This document shows positions 46,000 to 55,092 of a DNA stretch of 64,000 nucleotides, piece by piece. Numbering within the stretch: the first letter of the stretch is position 1; every line of letters starts with the position of its first letter. The position numbers were made by a program, and so were the translations under genes. This DNA is from Mucilaginibacter kameinonensis (GTDB taxonomy: Bacteria > Bacteroidota > Bacteroidia > Sphingobacteriales > Sphingobacteriaceae), in contig NZ_RCWZ01000006.1 in assembly GCF_003675385.1 (NCBI RefSeq), positions 124,001-188,000 on the forward strand, given 5' to 3'. The notes beneath the pieces were generated by a model. It was not told where the DNA came from and did not search any database. It was given only the letters and a program-made list of their open reading frames with translations.

Positions 46000-46192
46000 A
46001 GTCAAGAAGTCAAGATTCAAGAGCCAAGAGGAAAAGAGTCAGGAAGTCGAGATTCAAGAATCAAGATGAGAACCGTAATAAACAAGAAGGCCCAAAGAGA
46101 ATTTTCTTTTTGGGCTTTCTTGTTTCTCGAATCTTGACTTCCTGATTCTATGCAATTATTTCTTGTTTCTTGGATCTTGACTTCCTGATTCT
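46000..46192. repeat. Composite palindrome and convergent terminator
   Basis: The centre is a hairpin of about 15 bp, AACAAGAAGGCCCAAA (46080-46095) with TTTGGGCTTTCTTGTT (46109-46125). Around it lie copies of a short unit in opposite orientations: GTCAAGAAGTCAAGATTC and GTCAGGAAGTCGAGATTC on the left, and ATCTTGACTTCCTGATTCT twice on the right (46130-46148 and 46174-46192). The region separates the convergent DUF58 and mscS genes. Confidence 0.8.
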
Positions 46193-46199
46193 CCGACGC

Positions 46200-46991
46200 C
46201 TAAAACCCTGGCTTAGGGAAATTAATACCGCCTGCTGCAAGTTCTTTAAGCATTTGCTCCTGCAGGTTGATCTTGGCGTTAAGGAAATTAGCCGGATCAA
46301 CCCAAACGTTGATGGTAAACCTTACACAATCATTGTCGAGGCTGATAACACCTACGCGCGCGGCTGGTTCATGCAGAATATCTTTACTGGCGTTTACAAC
46401 ATTTGTCATGATGGCTTTTGCCTTCTCCATATCATTACTGTAACCCACGCGCATCTCAAAATCCAGGCGGCGGCGACCTTCGCGGGTTACATTGACAATA
46501 ACTTCGTTAAAGAGTTTACCGTTGGGGATAATGACAGTTTTGTTATCAGCAGTGATCAATACGGTATAAAACATTTGTATGGATACCACCCGGCCATCCT
46601 GTCCCTGGGCTACAATGCTGTCTTCAAGTTCGAAAGGTTTTAACAACAGGATAAGTACACCTCCGGCAAAGTTTTGAAAGGTGCCCGATAGGGCTAAACC
46701 CGCCGCTACCGAAAATGCACCGATAATGGTGGTGAAAATGCTCATCTCCAGCCCTATGATGTTCATTACCCAGATAATGAGCAAAACATATAATGCTGTA
46801 ATGGTTAAGCTTAGGAAAAATGGTTGTAACGACGAATGAATGCCACGCTTCATCATACGCAAACGAAGCCTCGCACGCAAAAACTTAATAAACCATAAAC
46901 CAATAAAAAATATGATTAGTCCACCTACATAATTGGGGCCGCGGTTAATGAGCCAATGGTGGAACTGTGTGTAAAATTCGTCCAGTTTCAT
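46200..46991 (-). CDS. Small-conductance mechanosensitive channel (MscS type)
   Basis: From the ATG at 46991 the product has 263 residues, with three transmembrane helices (about 19-40, 59-82 and 84-104). The pore-lining TM3 is Gly/Ala-rich (TTIIGAFSVAAGLALSGTFQ), and the cytoplasmic beta and alpha/beta domains follow (FAGGVLILLLKPFELEDSIV, TVIIPNGKLFNEVIVNVTRE). It protects against osmotic downshock by releasing solutes. Length is that of minimal MscS. A short open frame of 32 codons lies just upstream. Confidence 0.94.
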   Translation of the reverse strand: MKLDEFYTQFHHWLINRGPNYVGGLIIFFIGLWFIKFLRARLRLRMMKRGIHSSLQPFFLSLTITALYVLLIIWVMNIIGLEMSIFTTIIGAFSVAAGLALSGTFQNFAGGVLILLLKPFELEDSIVAQGQDGRVVSIQMFYTVLITADNKTVIIPNGKLFNEVIVNVTREGRRRLDFEMRVGYSNDMEKAKAIMTNVVNASKDILHEPAARVGVISLDNDCVRFTINVWVDPANFLNAKINLQEQMLKELAAGGINFPKPGF

Positions 46992-47019
46992 AACTGGGCG
47001 CAAAGTTAATAATTATCTG

Positions 47020-47118
47020 TTAACTGTACAGGGAAACGAAGAGCTCGGGGCCCTTGAATAACACCCATTCAACCAGGGTGCTTTGTATTTGTTTAGTTTT
47101 TTGAGATAGACGTTTCAT
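47020..47118 (-). CDS. Possible small ORF (32 residues) upstream of mscS
   Basis: An ATG at 47118 (or an in-frame ATG at 47127) opens a frame MKRLSQKTKQIQS, then TLVEWVLFKGPELFVSLYS, ending at the TAA at 47020-47022. It is 28 bp upstream of the mscS ATG on the same strand. A basic N-terminus is followed by an amphipathic stretch, but there is no recognised family. It lies in the 359-bp gap 47004-47362, which otherwise holds only the groEL terminator. This is a weak call. Confidence 0.3.
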   Translation of the reverse strand: MKRLSQKTKQIQSTLVEWVLFKGPELFVSLYS

Positions 47119-47278
47119 GACCTGCATTATTCAAATCCTGTGCCTGATTTGGGCTGTATCGGATTTGTTATGCAAATTTATGCTTTTGCTGAAGCGCAAA
47201 ATTCAAAAATTAATCAAATGATTGATTAATGACTATCGCTTTACCTTTCTATGACTATAACAGCCTGTTTTAAAGCAC

Positions 47279-47310
47279 AAAACCCTGTCTGCAAAAACAG
47301 ACAGGGTTTT
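47279..47310 (-). terminator. Terminator of groEL
   Basis: A perfect 13-bp stem, AAAACCCTGTCTG (47279-47291) with CAGACAGGGTTTT (47298-47310), closes a 6-base loop about 53 bp beyond the groEL stop. Read on the minus strand it ends in TTTT. Confidence 0.85.
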
Positions 47311-47362
47311 GAAAAGTATGTATTTTGGTACACTCCGGCAGTTTGCGGAATGCAGGGGTATA

Positions 47363-48994
47363 TTACATCATACCGCCCATGCCACCACCCATTGGAGGTG
47401 CGCCAGCTGGAGCATCTTCAGGATCATCAGCCAATACAACTTCAGTAGTTAATAACATTGAAGCAATTGAAGCAGCGTTCTCTAAAGCTACACGACCTAC
47501 TTTAGTTGGGTCGATAACACCGGCAGCAATAAGGTTTTCGTATTTGTCGCTACGTGCATTGTAACCAAAGTCGGCAGTACCTTCTTTAACTTTTTGCACA
47601 ACGATTGAACCTTCGATACCAGCGTTTTCACATATCTGACGAAGAGGCTCTTCGATAGCGCGACGGATGATCTGGATACCAGTGTTTTCGTCTTCGTTAT
47701 CACCTTTTAAGTCGGCGATAGAAGCAACCGCACGGATGAAAGCAACACCACCACCAGCTACGATGCCTTCTTCAACAGCGGCACGTGTAGCGTGTAAAGC
47801 GTCGTCAACACGGTCTTTTTTCTCTTTCATTTCAACTTCAGTAGCAGCACCTACGTAAAGTACAGCAACACCGCCAGATAATTTGGCTAAACGCTCTTGT
47901 AGTTTTTCGCGGTCGTAATCAGAAGTAGTAGATTCAATCTGTGATTTGATCTGGCTTACGCGGCCTTTGATCTCTTCTGCAGAGCCTGAACCATTGATGA
48001 TTGTAGTATTATCTTTGTCGATAACGATTTTCTCAGCAGTACCTAAGTAGCTAAGGTCAGCGTTTTCTAATTTGTAACCTCTTTCTTCAGAGATCAAAGT
48101 ACCACCAGTAAGGATAGCGATATCTTCTAACATAGCTTTACGACGGTCGCCGAAGCCCGGAGCTTTAACAGCAGCAACTTTCAGTGAACCACGGATCTTG
48201 TTAACTACCAAAGTAGCTAAAGCTTCGCCGTCAAGATCTTCAGCGATGATCAATAGTGGTTTGCCTGTTTGTACTTGTTTTTCAAGGATAGGAAGCAATT
48301 CTTTCATTGAAGAGATCTTTTTGTCGTAGATCAGGATGAAAGGATTTTCTAATTCTGCTTCCATTTTATCAGCGTTGGTTACGAAGTAAGGAGAAAGGTA
48401 ACCACGGTCAAACTGCATACCTTCTACAGTTTTAACTTCAGTTTCGGTACCTTTTGCTTCTTCTACAGTGATAACACCGTCTTTACCAACTTTTTCCATT
48501 GCTTCAGCAATTAACGAACCGATAACCTCGTCGTTATTTGCAGAGATAGAAGCAACTTGTTTGATTTTGTTGTTGTCTTCACCAACAGTTTGTGACTGAG
48601 TTTTCAGGTTTTCAACAACTGCAGCAACAGCTTTGTCGATACCGCGTTTCAAATCCATTGGATTTGCACCGGCAGCAACGTTTTTAATACCTGCAGTTAC
48701 AATAGCCTGAGCCAAAACGGTAGCAGTAGTAGTACCATCACCTGCAATATCGGCAGTTTTTGAAGCTACTTCTTTAACCATTTGAGCGCCCATGTTTTCA
48801 AGGGCGTCTTTTAATTCAATTTCTTTAGCTACAGTAACACCGTCTTTAGTGATAGCTGGTGAGCCAAATTTTTTGTCGATAATTACGTTACGGCCTTTAG
48901 GACCTAAGGTTACTTTAACCGCGTTAGCAAGGATATCAACACCGCGTTTCAGTGCGTCGCGTGCTTCAACATTGTATTTAACTTGTTTTGCCAT
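47363..48994 (-). CDS. groEL: 60 kDa chaperonin GroEL
   Basis: The 543-residue cytoplasmic chaperonin folds proteins inside a double ring with GroES. It shows the conserved starts VTLGPKGRNVIIDKKFG, KDGVTVAKEIEL and DIAGDGTTTATVLAQAI (ATP-binding), with Asp and Gly residues in the family positions, and ends in a GGM-repeat tail (PPMGGGMGGMM). It is the second gene of groES-groEL, 147 bp after groES, a wider gap than usual. That gap is AT-rich with imperfect AATTCACTAATT-type repeats. Confidence 0.98.
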   Translation of the reverse strand: MAKQVKYNVEARDALKRGVDILANAVKVTLGPKGRNVIIDKKFGSPAITKDGVTVAKEIELKDALENMGAQMVKEVASKTADIAGDGTTTATVLAQAIVTAGIKNVAAGANPMDLKRGIDKAVAAVVENLKTQSQTVGEDNNKIKQVASISANNDEVIGSLIAEAMEKVGKDGVITVEEAKGTETEVKTVEGMQFDRGYLSPYFVTNADKMEAELENPFILIYDKKISSMKELLPILEKQVQTGKPLLIIAEDLDGEALATLVVNKIRGSLKVAAVKAPGFGDRRKAMLEDIAILTGGTLISEERGYKLENADLSYLGTAEKIVIDKDNTTIINGSGSAEEIKGRVSQIKSQIESTTSDYDREKLQERLAKLSGGVAVLYVGAATEVEMKEKKDRVDDALHATRAAVEEGIVAGGGVAFIRAVASIADLKGDNEDENTGIQIIRRAIEEPLRQICENAGIEGSIVVQKVKEGTADFGYNARSDKYENLIAAGVIDPTKVGRVALENAASIASMLLTTEVVLADDPEDAPAGAPPMGGGMGGMM

Positions 48995-49141
48995 GATTTT
49001 TAATTATTGAATTATTGAATAAGCGAATGATTGATTTGATTTCGCCCTTCAATAATCTATTTTTTTAATTTCTTTGATTTTAAACCAGCGGTTTGAACAG
49101 GAATATTCACTAATTCAATAACCTACTAATTCACTAATTGA

Positions 49142-49417
49142 TTAAAGAACCGCGTAAATGTCTGATTCGCGCATGATTAAGTACTCTTTACCTTCATAGG
49201 TAATTTCAGTACCTGCATATTTACCATATAAAACCTGATCACCAACTTTTACGGTTAAAGGCTCGTCAACTTTTCCCTGTCCTACAGCAACGATAGTTCC
49301 ACGCTGAGGTTTTTCTTTAGCAGTATCAGGAATGAAGATACCTGAAGCGGTTTTCTCTTCGGCTGCTGCAGCTTCTACTACAACCCTATCGCCGATAGGT
49401 TTAATGTTTAATGACAT
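49142..49417 (-). CDS. groES: 10 kDa chaperonin GroES
   Basis: The 91-residue co-chaperonin caps GroEL. It shows the typical start IKPIGDRVVVEAAAAEEKTA, the mobile-loop GIFIPDTAKEKPQ, and KVGDQVLYGKYAGTEI in the core. It is first in the groESL operon and is preceded by a promoter-like region with a palindrome at 49489-49503. Confidence 0.98.
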   Translation of the reverse strand: MSLNIKPIGDRVVVEAAAAEEKTASGIFIPDTAKEKPQRGTIVAVGQGKVDEPLTVKVGDQVLYGKYAGTEITYEGKEYLIMRESDIYAVL

Positions 49418-49466
49418 AGTTATAACTGTTTTATTTTATTTAAGTTTTCAGCCCGATACGCAACAT

Positions 49467-49503
49467 CAATTATGCCAAGCAAGCATTATGTCAAGTATTG
49501 ACA
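49467..49503 (-). promoter_or_regulatory. Candidate groES promoter with TGTCAA-N3-TTGACA palindrome
   Basis: On the minus strand TTGACA (49494-49489) is followed after 16 bp by TAATTG (49472-49467), a sigma70-like arrangement about 50 bp before the groES start. The TTGACA forms one half of a 15-bp palindrome, TGTCAAGTATTGACA (49489-49503). No CIRCE element (TTAGCACTC-N9-GAGTGCTAA) is present. The palindrome may be a repressor site for heat-shock control, but this is inference. Confidence 0.4.
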
Positions 49504-49593
49504 GGCTAAACTGTTTTAATGTCAGCAAAAGGTTACTTGTGTTTTGTGGCTTAACAATTTTTTAACCCGATGGTGTCAGGATGTCAGTATGAC

Positions 49594-50235
49594 TTAAGGA
49601 TGACGGTAGAAGTTAGGTGTTATATAAAACACTGTATCAATGAAAAATAGAATGCCATTGTTGGAAAGCACATTTTCATCATGCAAATCCTCGAAAATTA
49701 ATCCCAGTTCAGCATTGCAGTAATCGTTGTTGCGTTTGTTTAGAAAACCATTGTAGCTCAGAAAATCTTTTACGGTGTTAAGATCAGTTGTTTCTGAGGT
49801 TAAAATAAACTCCTGCATAACAACTGAGTTTAGTATGCCATTAATTTCTTTAAATCCAAGGAAAGTATATGCTGTGGCAGGAAAGAAGTAATTGTGGATA
49901 AGCAGGCTATTGAAATAGTCTAGCCATGTTTCATAGAAGATTCCTGCATTAGTTTTTATTACATGCGAATCGTCAAAGTGATATACCTTTTGTTCAGCGC
50001 CTTCGCTTATGAAATCGATATCTTGAATCTCCGGCTTGTAAAATAGACTTTCTTTTTCTGCAAAGGCTATTAGTGCTGTTGCTTCTTTGCTTTTGAGCTG
50101 CTGTTGTTTTTCAAATTTGAAGCTTGATTTCGCATTTGCTCTAAGGAAACTTTGGGTTTTTTTGAGTTTACTTGTTCGGCCAACCGATTCATCTCCGAGA
50201 ATGATATTTTGTAATTCATCTTTAGCGTTTTTCAT
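49594..50235 (-). CDS. Compact kinase-like protein (polyvalent-protein kinase type)
   Basis: The 213-residue protein has no signal peptide. It resembles the small Ser/Thr/Tyr kinase-like domain reported in polyvalent proteins of mobile elements. An N-lobe-like loop SEGAEQKVYHF (77-87) is followed by Lys94 in HVIKTNAG, and FEDLHDENVLSNNG (181-194) looks like the catalytic loop (His185, Asp186, Asn188). FFIDTVFYI supplies a DFG-like Asp200. The first 60 residues are Lys-rich and helical. It is too short for a full C-lobe. It stands alone between groES and the TPR gene with no mobile-element genes next to it. Family assignment is by motif resemblance only. Confidence 0.55.
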   Translation of the reverse strand: MKNAKDELQNIILGDESVGRTSKLKKTQSFLRANAKSSFKFEKQQQLKSKEATALIAFAEKESLFYKPEIQDIDFISEGAEQKVYHFDDSHVIKTNAGIFYETWLDYFNSLLIHNYFFPATAYTFLGFKEINGILNSVVMQEFILTSETTDLNTVKDFLSYNGFLNKRNNDYCNAELGLIFEDLHDENVLSNNGILFFIDTVFYITPNFYRHP

Positions 50236-50326
50236 TCATAATGAATATTCAAAAATACGATTTATTAAATTTAAACAAAAATGAATGCCTAAATGACACT
50301 CGCCTGTGTTAAATGATAAGGAAACC

Positions 50327-51088
50327 TTACACCGCCTTTTTCGCCGCCGATAACTTTTTTAATTCATCTTTAGCCTTGGCAAACCATATCTTATTGCTTT
50401 TGCGCTCAACAGGGCTTAATTGCGATTGCTCATTGAGCATATCGGTGAAAATTTGCCATGCGTCGTCATCCCGGCCTGCTCGGGTTAGGAACATGCCGTA
50501 TTCATACCGGGGTTCAAAATAGGAGTAGCGGCCCTTCATCAGCTTAAACTCGTTTTCTGCCAGATTTTCCTGGTAAGTGAACTCGAGCGATTTGGCATAC
50601 AGGATATGCGCTTTTGAACGCGCAAATTGCGGTAGTTTATAAAGCTTTTGAGCAATTGGGATCACCTCATTGTACATGCCCTTTTCAAAGTAAGCTACGA
50701 TGAGCTGTGCCATTACGTGCTCGTTTTCGGCAAAGGCGCCGGTAAGGCTATTCTTGTAAATTTCGAAGGCCTTATCTGTAAGACCGGCTTCCAGGTAGGC
50801 ATCTGCCAGTTTTACACGGTTAGCAAATGTATCTGTAAATCGCACCTCGTCTTCAAGGCGTTTTATTTTGGCCCCCGGATTTATAACCGCCTCAACGTTG
50901 ATTTTAGGTGCGCGAATACCACGGTTGGAGAGTATTTCGCTATAGATGTAATACAGGCTACCAAAAACAGGTATTATGATAAGGATCCAAAGCCATTTTT
51001 GTTGAGTACCACGCCTGAGGCTATGTATGATACAAAATGCCTCTAATATCAGTATAAGATAATAATAATTGCCACCGCCAAAGTACAT
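50327..51088 (-). CDS. Membrane-anchored TPR protein with PLDc_N-like N-terminus
   Basis: The 253-residue protein starts with two transmembrane segments (YYYLILILEAFCIIHSLRRG and KWLWILIIIPVFGSLYYIYS), resembling the PLD nuclease N-terminal (PLDc_N) membrane module. Tetratricopeptide-like helices cover about residues 85-245 (VKLADAYLEAGLTDKAFEIY, ENEHVMAQLIVAYFEKGMYN). No phospholipase catalytic HKD motif is present. It is probably a scaffold in the inner membrane. The function is unknown. Confidence 0.78.
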   Translation of the reverse strand: MYFGGGNYYYLILILEAFCIIHSLRRGTQQKWLWILIIIPVFGSLYYIYSEILSNRGIRAPKINVEAVINPGAKIKRLEDEVRFTDTFANRVKLADAYLEAGLTDKAFEIYKNSLTGAFAENEHVMAQLIVAYFEKGMYNEVIPIAQKLYKLPQFARSKAHILYAKSLEFTYQENLAENEFKLMKGRYSYFEPRYEYGMFLTRAGRDDDAWQIFTDMLNEQSQLSPVERKSNKIWFAKAKDELKKLSAAKKAV

Positions 51089-51233
51089 GCCTGTTTATGA
51101 TATAGGATTTAGTAATATCCAAAAATAACGAAAATGCAGCTGTAAACAAGGGCGTTTATAGCTGGAGAAACATTTTTTTGCTAATAGTTTGAGTATCGCG
51201 TAAGTGGGTTTAACTGTAGTTTTAAATAAAAAA

Positions 51234-51258
51234 GCCACCGGGTTTTATTACCGGTGGC
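51234..51258 (-). terminator. Terminator of parC
   Basis: An 8-bp GC-rich stem, GCCACCGG (51234-51241) with CCGGTGGC (51251-51258), lies 6 bp past the parC stop. On the minus strand it is followed by TTTTTTATTT. Confidence 0.85.
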
Positions 51259-51264
51259 CTGATA

Positions 51265-54015
51265 TTAAAATAGCCCTAATTGTCCCTGGTCGTCCATGTC
51301 GATGTCGTCGGGGTTGGTGATCTCAAAATCGATCTTTTTGGGTGGTTTTGGTGCCTCTTCTGATTGATCGGCTGGTGCTGCCGGTTCATCGTTTTGAACA
51401 ACCTCCGGTTGTTCTTCATTTACCTCTGTTGATGTTGTTGCATCTTCTTCGGTGGTTTCAGTTTCTGCTTCTGCTGTTTCAGATTCAGTTTCCTGTTTAA
51501 TGCCATCACTGATTAATTCAACTGATTTTACCGGGTGCTGTGAAAGTCGGTTGCCCATGGCTTTCATACCTTTAACATCAATGACATCTGCCAAATTGAG
51601 TTCAAGGGTTTCTGGCGTTTGATCTTTGCCTTTCAGGTGTGTCATGCTGATTACCGGCGCGGTATGACCAAGCAACACCATTTTTGATCCGGCTTCTTCG
51701 CTGATCAGGCTTACCTGTTTGCCTACCGCTATGTTTTCAAATGCGAAACGCTTAACAAGGTAGTTTTTAGATTTACCTTCGATGTGCACTATCGAAAATA
51801 CGGCCTGCGGATCATACTTTTCGATAAGGATCATCTTATCATCAAAGTGATTATTTAAATCGAAGCTGCTTAGCTCATAAACGCCGTTGCTAAGCACGGT
51901 AAGGATGCGGTCGTCGCCATCAAATTCGCCCAGGTATTTACCGCGGCTATCGGCATTTAAGCGTTTTAAAATTTCATCATACCAGATCTTGCGACCGGCC
52001 AGGGTTGAAACACCTTTGCTTTTCAGTATGATTTTCTTGACCGGGTATTTGGTAATGATATTACCCATCGAACCGCGGCCTTTGATAGCTATTGAAGCAA
52101 AGTCCTCGTCAAACTGCAGTTTCTTGAGTTTGGAATGAGGTTTAAGCTGTACGTTCACCACCTCGGCTTCGCCGTTAGGATTGGCAGTAAAGTACAATAC
52201 TTTTGAGCCTTTGGTACCCTTGGTCAGGTCGTATTCTTTATCGCGGGTTACGCCCACTACCGAGAAGCGTTTGATATAGCTGATGCCGCTTTCGCCATCC
52301 TTATATATCATGTTGTAAACGGTACGCTCATCGTTCTTTTTAAACACGGCAACGTGGATAATGTCTTTGCCCACAAAAACCTTGTCCTGTACCTTAGTGA
52401 TGATGCAACGTCCGTCACCCCTGAAAACAATGATCTCATCAATGTCTGAGCAATCGCCAACATACTCAACCGACTCGTCTTTTTTCAGACCAGAGCCAAT
52501 GAAGCCGTCGGCCCTGTTAACGTATAGCTTGATATTAGCCAAGGCTACCTGGGCAGCCTCCACCTTATCAAAGGTGCGCAGCTCGGTTTTACGTTCGCGG
52601 TCCTTGCCGTATTTATCCTTTAGTTTCTGGAACCAGGCAATGGTGTATTCGGTAAGATGTTTCAGGTCGTGTTTAACCTGTTTTATCTCATTCTCGAGCG
52701 CCTTCATCTGCTCATCCGCTTTTTTAACGTCAAAGCGGGTGATGCTGCTCATAGGTTTATCTATCAGCTTTTTATAGTCTTCGGGCTGTATGGTGCGATA
52801 AAACTGGGGGAAGAAAGGCTCAAACAAGCGGTTCAACACTTCAAGCACTACCTCAAAATTGCCAGAGTTTTCGTACTCGGGGTTTTTATACATCCCCTCC
52901 TGGATAAAGATCTTGAGTAAGGAGCTGAAGAAGATCTTCTCCATCAAATCTTTTAACCTGATCTCCAATTCCTGCTTAAGCAAATCTTTGGTGAAGAACG
53001 TGCTTTCGGTGAGCATATCGTTCACGCTCATGAAACGCGGCTTATCATCCTGAATTACACAGGTGTTTGGTGATATGGATACCTCGCAATCAGTAAAAGC
53101 GTAAAGCGCGTCGATAGTTACATCGGGTGAAATACCAGGTGCCAGGTGAATGATGATCTCAACATCCTTAGCGGTATTATCCTCGATCTTTTTGATCTTG
53201 ATCTTACCTTTGTCATTAGCAGAGATCACGCTATCTATCAAACCTCCTGTAGTGGTGGTAAAAGGTATTTCGGTAATGGCCAGCGTTTTTTTATCGCGCT
53301 CAATAATTTTAGCCCTTACGCGTACCTTGCCACCACGCTGTCCTTCATTGTATAACGAGGCATCGGCCATACCACCTGTCGGAAAATCCGGCATCAGGTT
53401 AGGACGCTCACCTTTTAATACAGCTATAGAAGCTTCGATTAGTTCGATAAAGTTATGTGGTAAAATTTTGGTGGCCAAACCTACCGCAATACCCTCGGCA
53501 CCTTGCGCAAGCAGTAGCGGGAACTTTACCGGCAGGGTAATAGGTTCTTTATTACGACCGTCATAACTGGCCTGCCAAACGGTTGTATCCGGATTGAAAA
53601 CAACATCAAGTGCAAACTTCGACAAACGAGCCTCAATATAACGCGGAGCAGCAGCCGAGTCGCCGGTTACCGGATCGCCCCAGTTGCCCTGGCAGTCAAT
53701 CAAAAGATTTTTTTGGCCAATCTGAACCATGGCATCGCCGATAGAAGCATCACCATGCGGGTGATATTTCATGGTATTACCAATAACGTTGGCGGCTTTG
53801 TTATATCGCCCGTCGTCCATCTCCTTTAACGAATGCAGGATACGGCGTTGTACCGGCTTTAAGCCATCATTAATATGCGGAACGGCCCGGTCAAGAATTA
53901 CATATGATGCATAATCAAGAAACCAGTTTTCATATAACCCATCGAGTGAGGTAACAGTATGTAGTTTTTCTTCATTAGGGTTTGGTGTATCGTTTTGATG
54001 CAGATCGTCACTCAT
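51265..54015 (-). CDS. parC: DNA topoisomerase IV subunit A (ParC/GyrA-type)
   Basis: The 916-residue subunit breaks and rejoins DNA. The active-site Tyr is Y126 in AAPRYIEARLS, inside the breakage-reunion domain, which opens YASYVILDRAVPHINDGLKP and includes KYHPHGDASIGDAM. The C-terminal half contains beta-pinwheel-like repeats, and the last 80 residues form a highly acidic, Glu/Thr/Pro-rich tail (ESETAEAETETTEEDATTST; ends QLGLF). Pairing with the ParE-like gene 1.5 kb away, rather than a second GyrB, supports topoisomerase IV. The two genes are divergent with one unknown gene between them. Confidence 0.92.
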   Translation of the reverse strand: MSDDLHQNDTPNPNEEKLHTVTSLDGLYENWFLDYASYVILDRAVPHINDGLKPVQRRILHSLKEMDDGRYNKAANVIGNTMKYHPHGDASIGDAMVQIGQKNLLIDCQGNWGDPVTGDSAAAPRYIEARLSKFALDVVFNPDTTVWQASYDGRNKEPITLPVKFPLLLAQGAEGIAVGLATKILPHNFIELIEASIAVLKGERPNLMPDFPTGGMADASLYNEGQRGGKVRVRAKIIERDKKTLAITEIPFTTTTGGLIDSVISANDKGKIKIKKIEDNTAKDVEIIIHLAPGISPDVTIDALYAFTDCEVSISPNTCVIQDDKPRFMSVNDMLTESTFFTKDLLKQELEIRLKDLMEKIFFSSLLKIFIQEGMYKNPEYENSGNFEVVLEVLNRLFEPFFPQFYRTIQPEDYKKLIDKPMSSITRFDVKKADEQMKALENEIKQVKHDLKHLTEYTIAWFQKLKDKYGKDRERKTELRTFDKVEAAQVALANIKLYVNRADGFIGSGLKKDESVEYVGDCSDIDEIIVFRGDGRCIITKVQDKVFVGKDIIHVAVFKKNDERTVYNMIYKDGESGISYIKRFSVVGVTRDKEYDLTKGTKGSKVLYFTANPNGEAEVVNVQLKPHSKLKKLQFDEDFASIAIKGRGSMGNIITKYPVKKIILKSKGVSTLAGRKIWYDEILKRLNADSRGKYLGEFDGDDRILTVLSNGVYELSSFDLNNHFDDKMILIEKYDPQAVFSIVHIEGKSKNYLVKRFAFENIAVGKQVSLISEEAGSKMVLLGHTAPVISMTHLKGKDQTPETLELNLADVIDVKGMKAMGNRLSQHPVKSVELISDGIKQETESETAEAETETTEEDATTSTEVNEEQPEVVQNDEPAAPADQSEEAPKPPKKIDFEITNPDDIDMDDQGQLGLF

Positions 54016-54220
54016 TATTCAATAAAAACTTTTGGATTGGTAAAGATACGGATTATGTGTTGATGTGGAGATGAGGTAAACTATATTTTAATGAACAGAC
54101 AATTTGTAATTGCATCAAAATTGTTACGTTTGTCTTGATTTTAACAGGTAACAATTGTAAATTGATAGCGTAAAAATCATTGGTATAACAATTAAATAAT
54201 TGATCTCTCCGTTAAAGCAC

Positions 54221-54264
54221 CGTACAATTAATTAATGGTACGCGAATTTTGATTAATTAATTGT
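54221..54264. repeat. AT-rich inverted repeat upstream of the secreted unknown gene
   Basis: ACAATTAATTAAT (54224-54236) and ATTAATTAATTGT (54252-54264) are a perfect 13-bp inverted repeat around a 15-base centre. A second small palindrome, CGTAC...GTACG (54221-54242), overlaps it. The element lies in the 303-bp gene-free stretch 54016-54318 between divergent genes, so it may be an operator. Nothing else in the gap could be assigned. Confidence 0.5.
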
Positions 54265-54318
54265 TTATATATTTACCTATGGTGTTAAGCAAGGATTTTT
54301 TCTTGCATACCCCCTAAA

Positions 54319-55020
54319 ATGAAAACTATTTTGAAGCTAACCCGGCCCTTATTACTTATGGCTTTATCGTTGCTGTGCTTTATAAAAAGTATTGCCCAGA
54401 TAAATCCACGGCCGCTATATGCCCAAAATAACAAGAAACACACCGCTACGAAAGCTAAGCCTGGCTATTCAAAATATCCATCAGGTACCGACCAGTTTAA
54501 GGAGTTTACCAAACTTGTAGCACAGGCCAATGTAATTTACATGCAACCTAAAGGGTTCAAAGAAATTCCAGCGCCCAATGATGAGGATTTTTCGTTTGAT
54601 TACGCCCTGCAGTTACCCGGGCAGGATTTTGAAGTGTGGTTTCAGGTAAAATCCCAAAAGCAAAACTATACCAGCTACGAGCAGGGGCAATATGATATTG
54701 ACCGTGAAACAGAAAATCCGGATTCGATATATATTAACATGAGTAAAGCCCATGCCACTGCGTTTACGGGTGAGCGTGAAAACCCGATCCGTACTATACC
54801 GCCCACTGTTTTAAAACGTTACAAAGCCGATGCCGGAAAATCATACCTGCTAAACCTGCTCGATCTGCCCGCAACCAAACATTACAAATACGCCTTGTTG
54901 ATAGCATTGCAGCGTAACCATACCGGCACTATCATGGCCGTTTGCTTTACCAATGATAAAGGCCCTGAGTTTTTTAAAAACGTTGACAGGGCAAGTAATT
55001 GTTTAAAGTTTAAGCCGTAA
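54319..55020 (+). CDS. Secreted protein of unknown function
   Basis: The 233-residue protein has a signal peptide (about 1-26, ending SIAQ). The mature part is hydrophilic and shows no family I recognise: FEVWFQVKSQKQNYTSYEQG and AFTGERENPIRTIPPTVLKR in the middle, and KYALLIALQRNHTGTIMAVC near the end. It is translated away from parC and lies 497 bp before parE. That gap contains palindromic repeats, so it is probably transcribed on its own. Confidence 0.7.
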   Translation: MKTILKLTRPLLLMALSLLCFIKSIAQINPRPLYAQNNKKHTATKAKPGYSKYPSGTDQFKEFTKLVAQANVIYMQPKGFKEIPAPNDEDFSFDYALQLPGQDFEVWFQVKSQKQNYTSYEQGQYDIDRETENPDSIYINMSKAHATAFTGERENPIRTIPPTVLKRYKADAGKSYLLNLLDLPATKHYKYALLIALQRNHTGTIMAVCFTNDKGPEFFKNVDRASNCLKFKP

Positions 55021-55092
55021 GATTTTCTGATAATCAGGAAATAAGTTTCTACTTGAGAATAGCTGCGTATAAACAATGTGGTATTATGCACC

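Noticed and set aside
46170..46643. Open frame of 157 residues on the plus strand
   Set aside because: Antisense to mscS, whose own frame is fully supported.
49418..49593. CIRCE element upstream of groES
   Set aside because: TTAGCACTC-N9-GAGTGCTAA is not present; the palindrome that is present has a different sequence.
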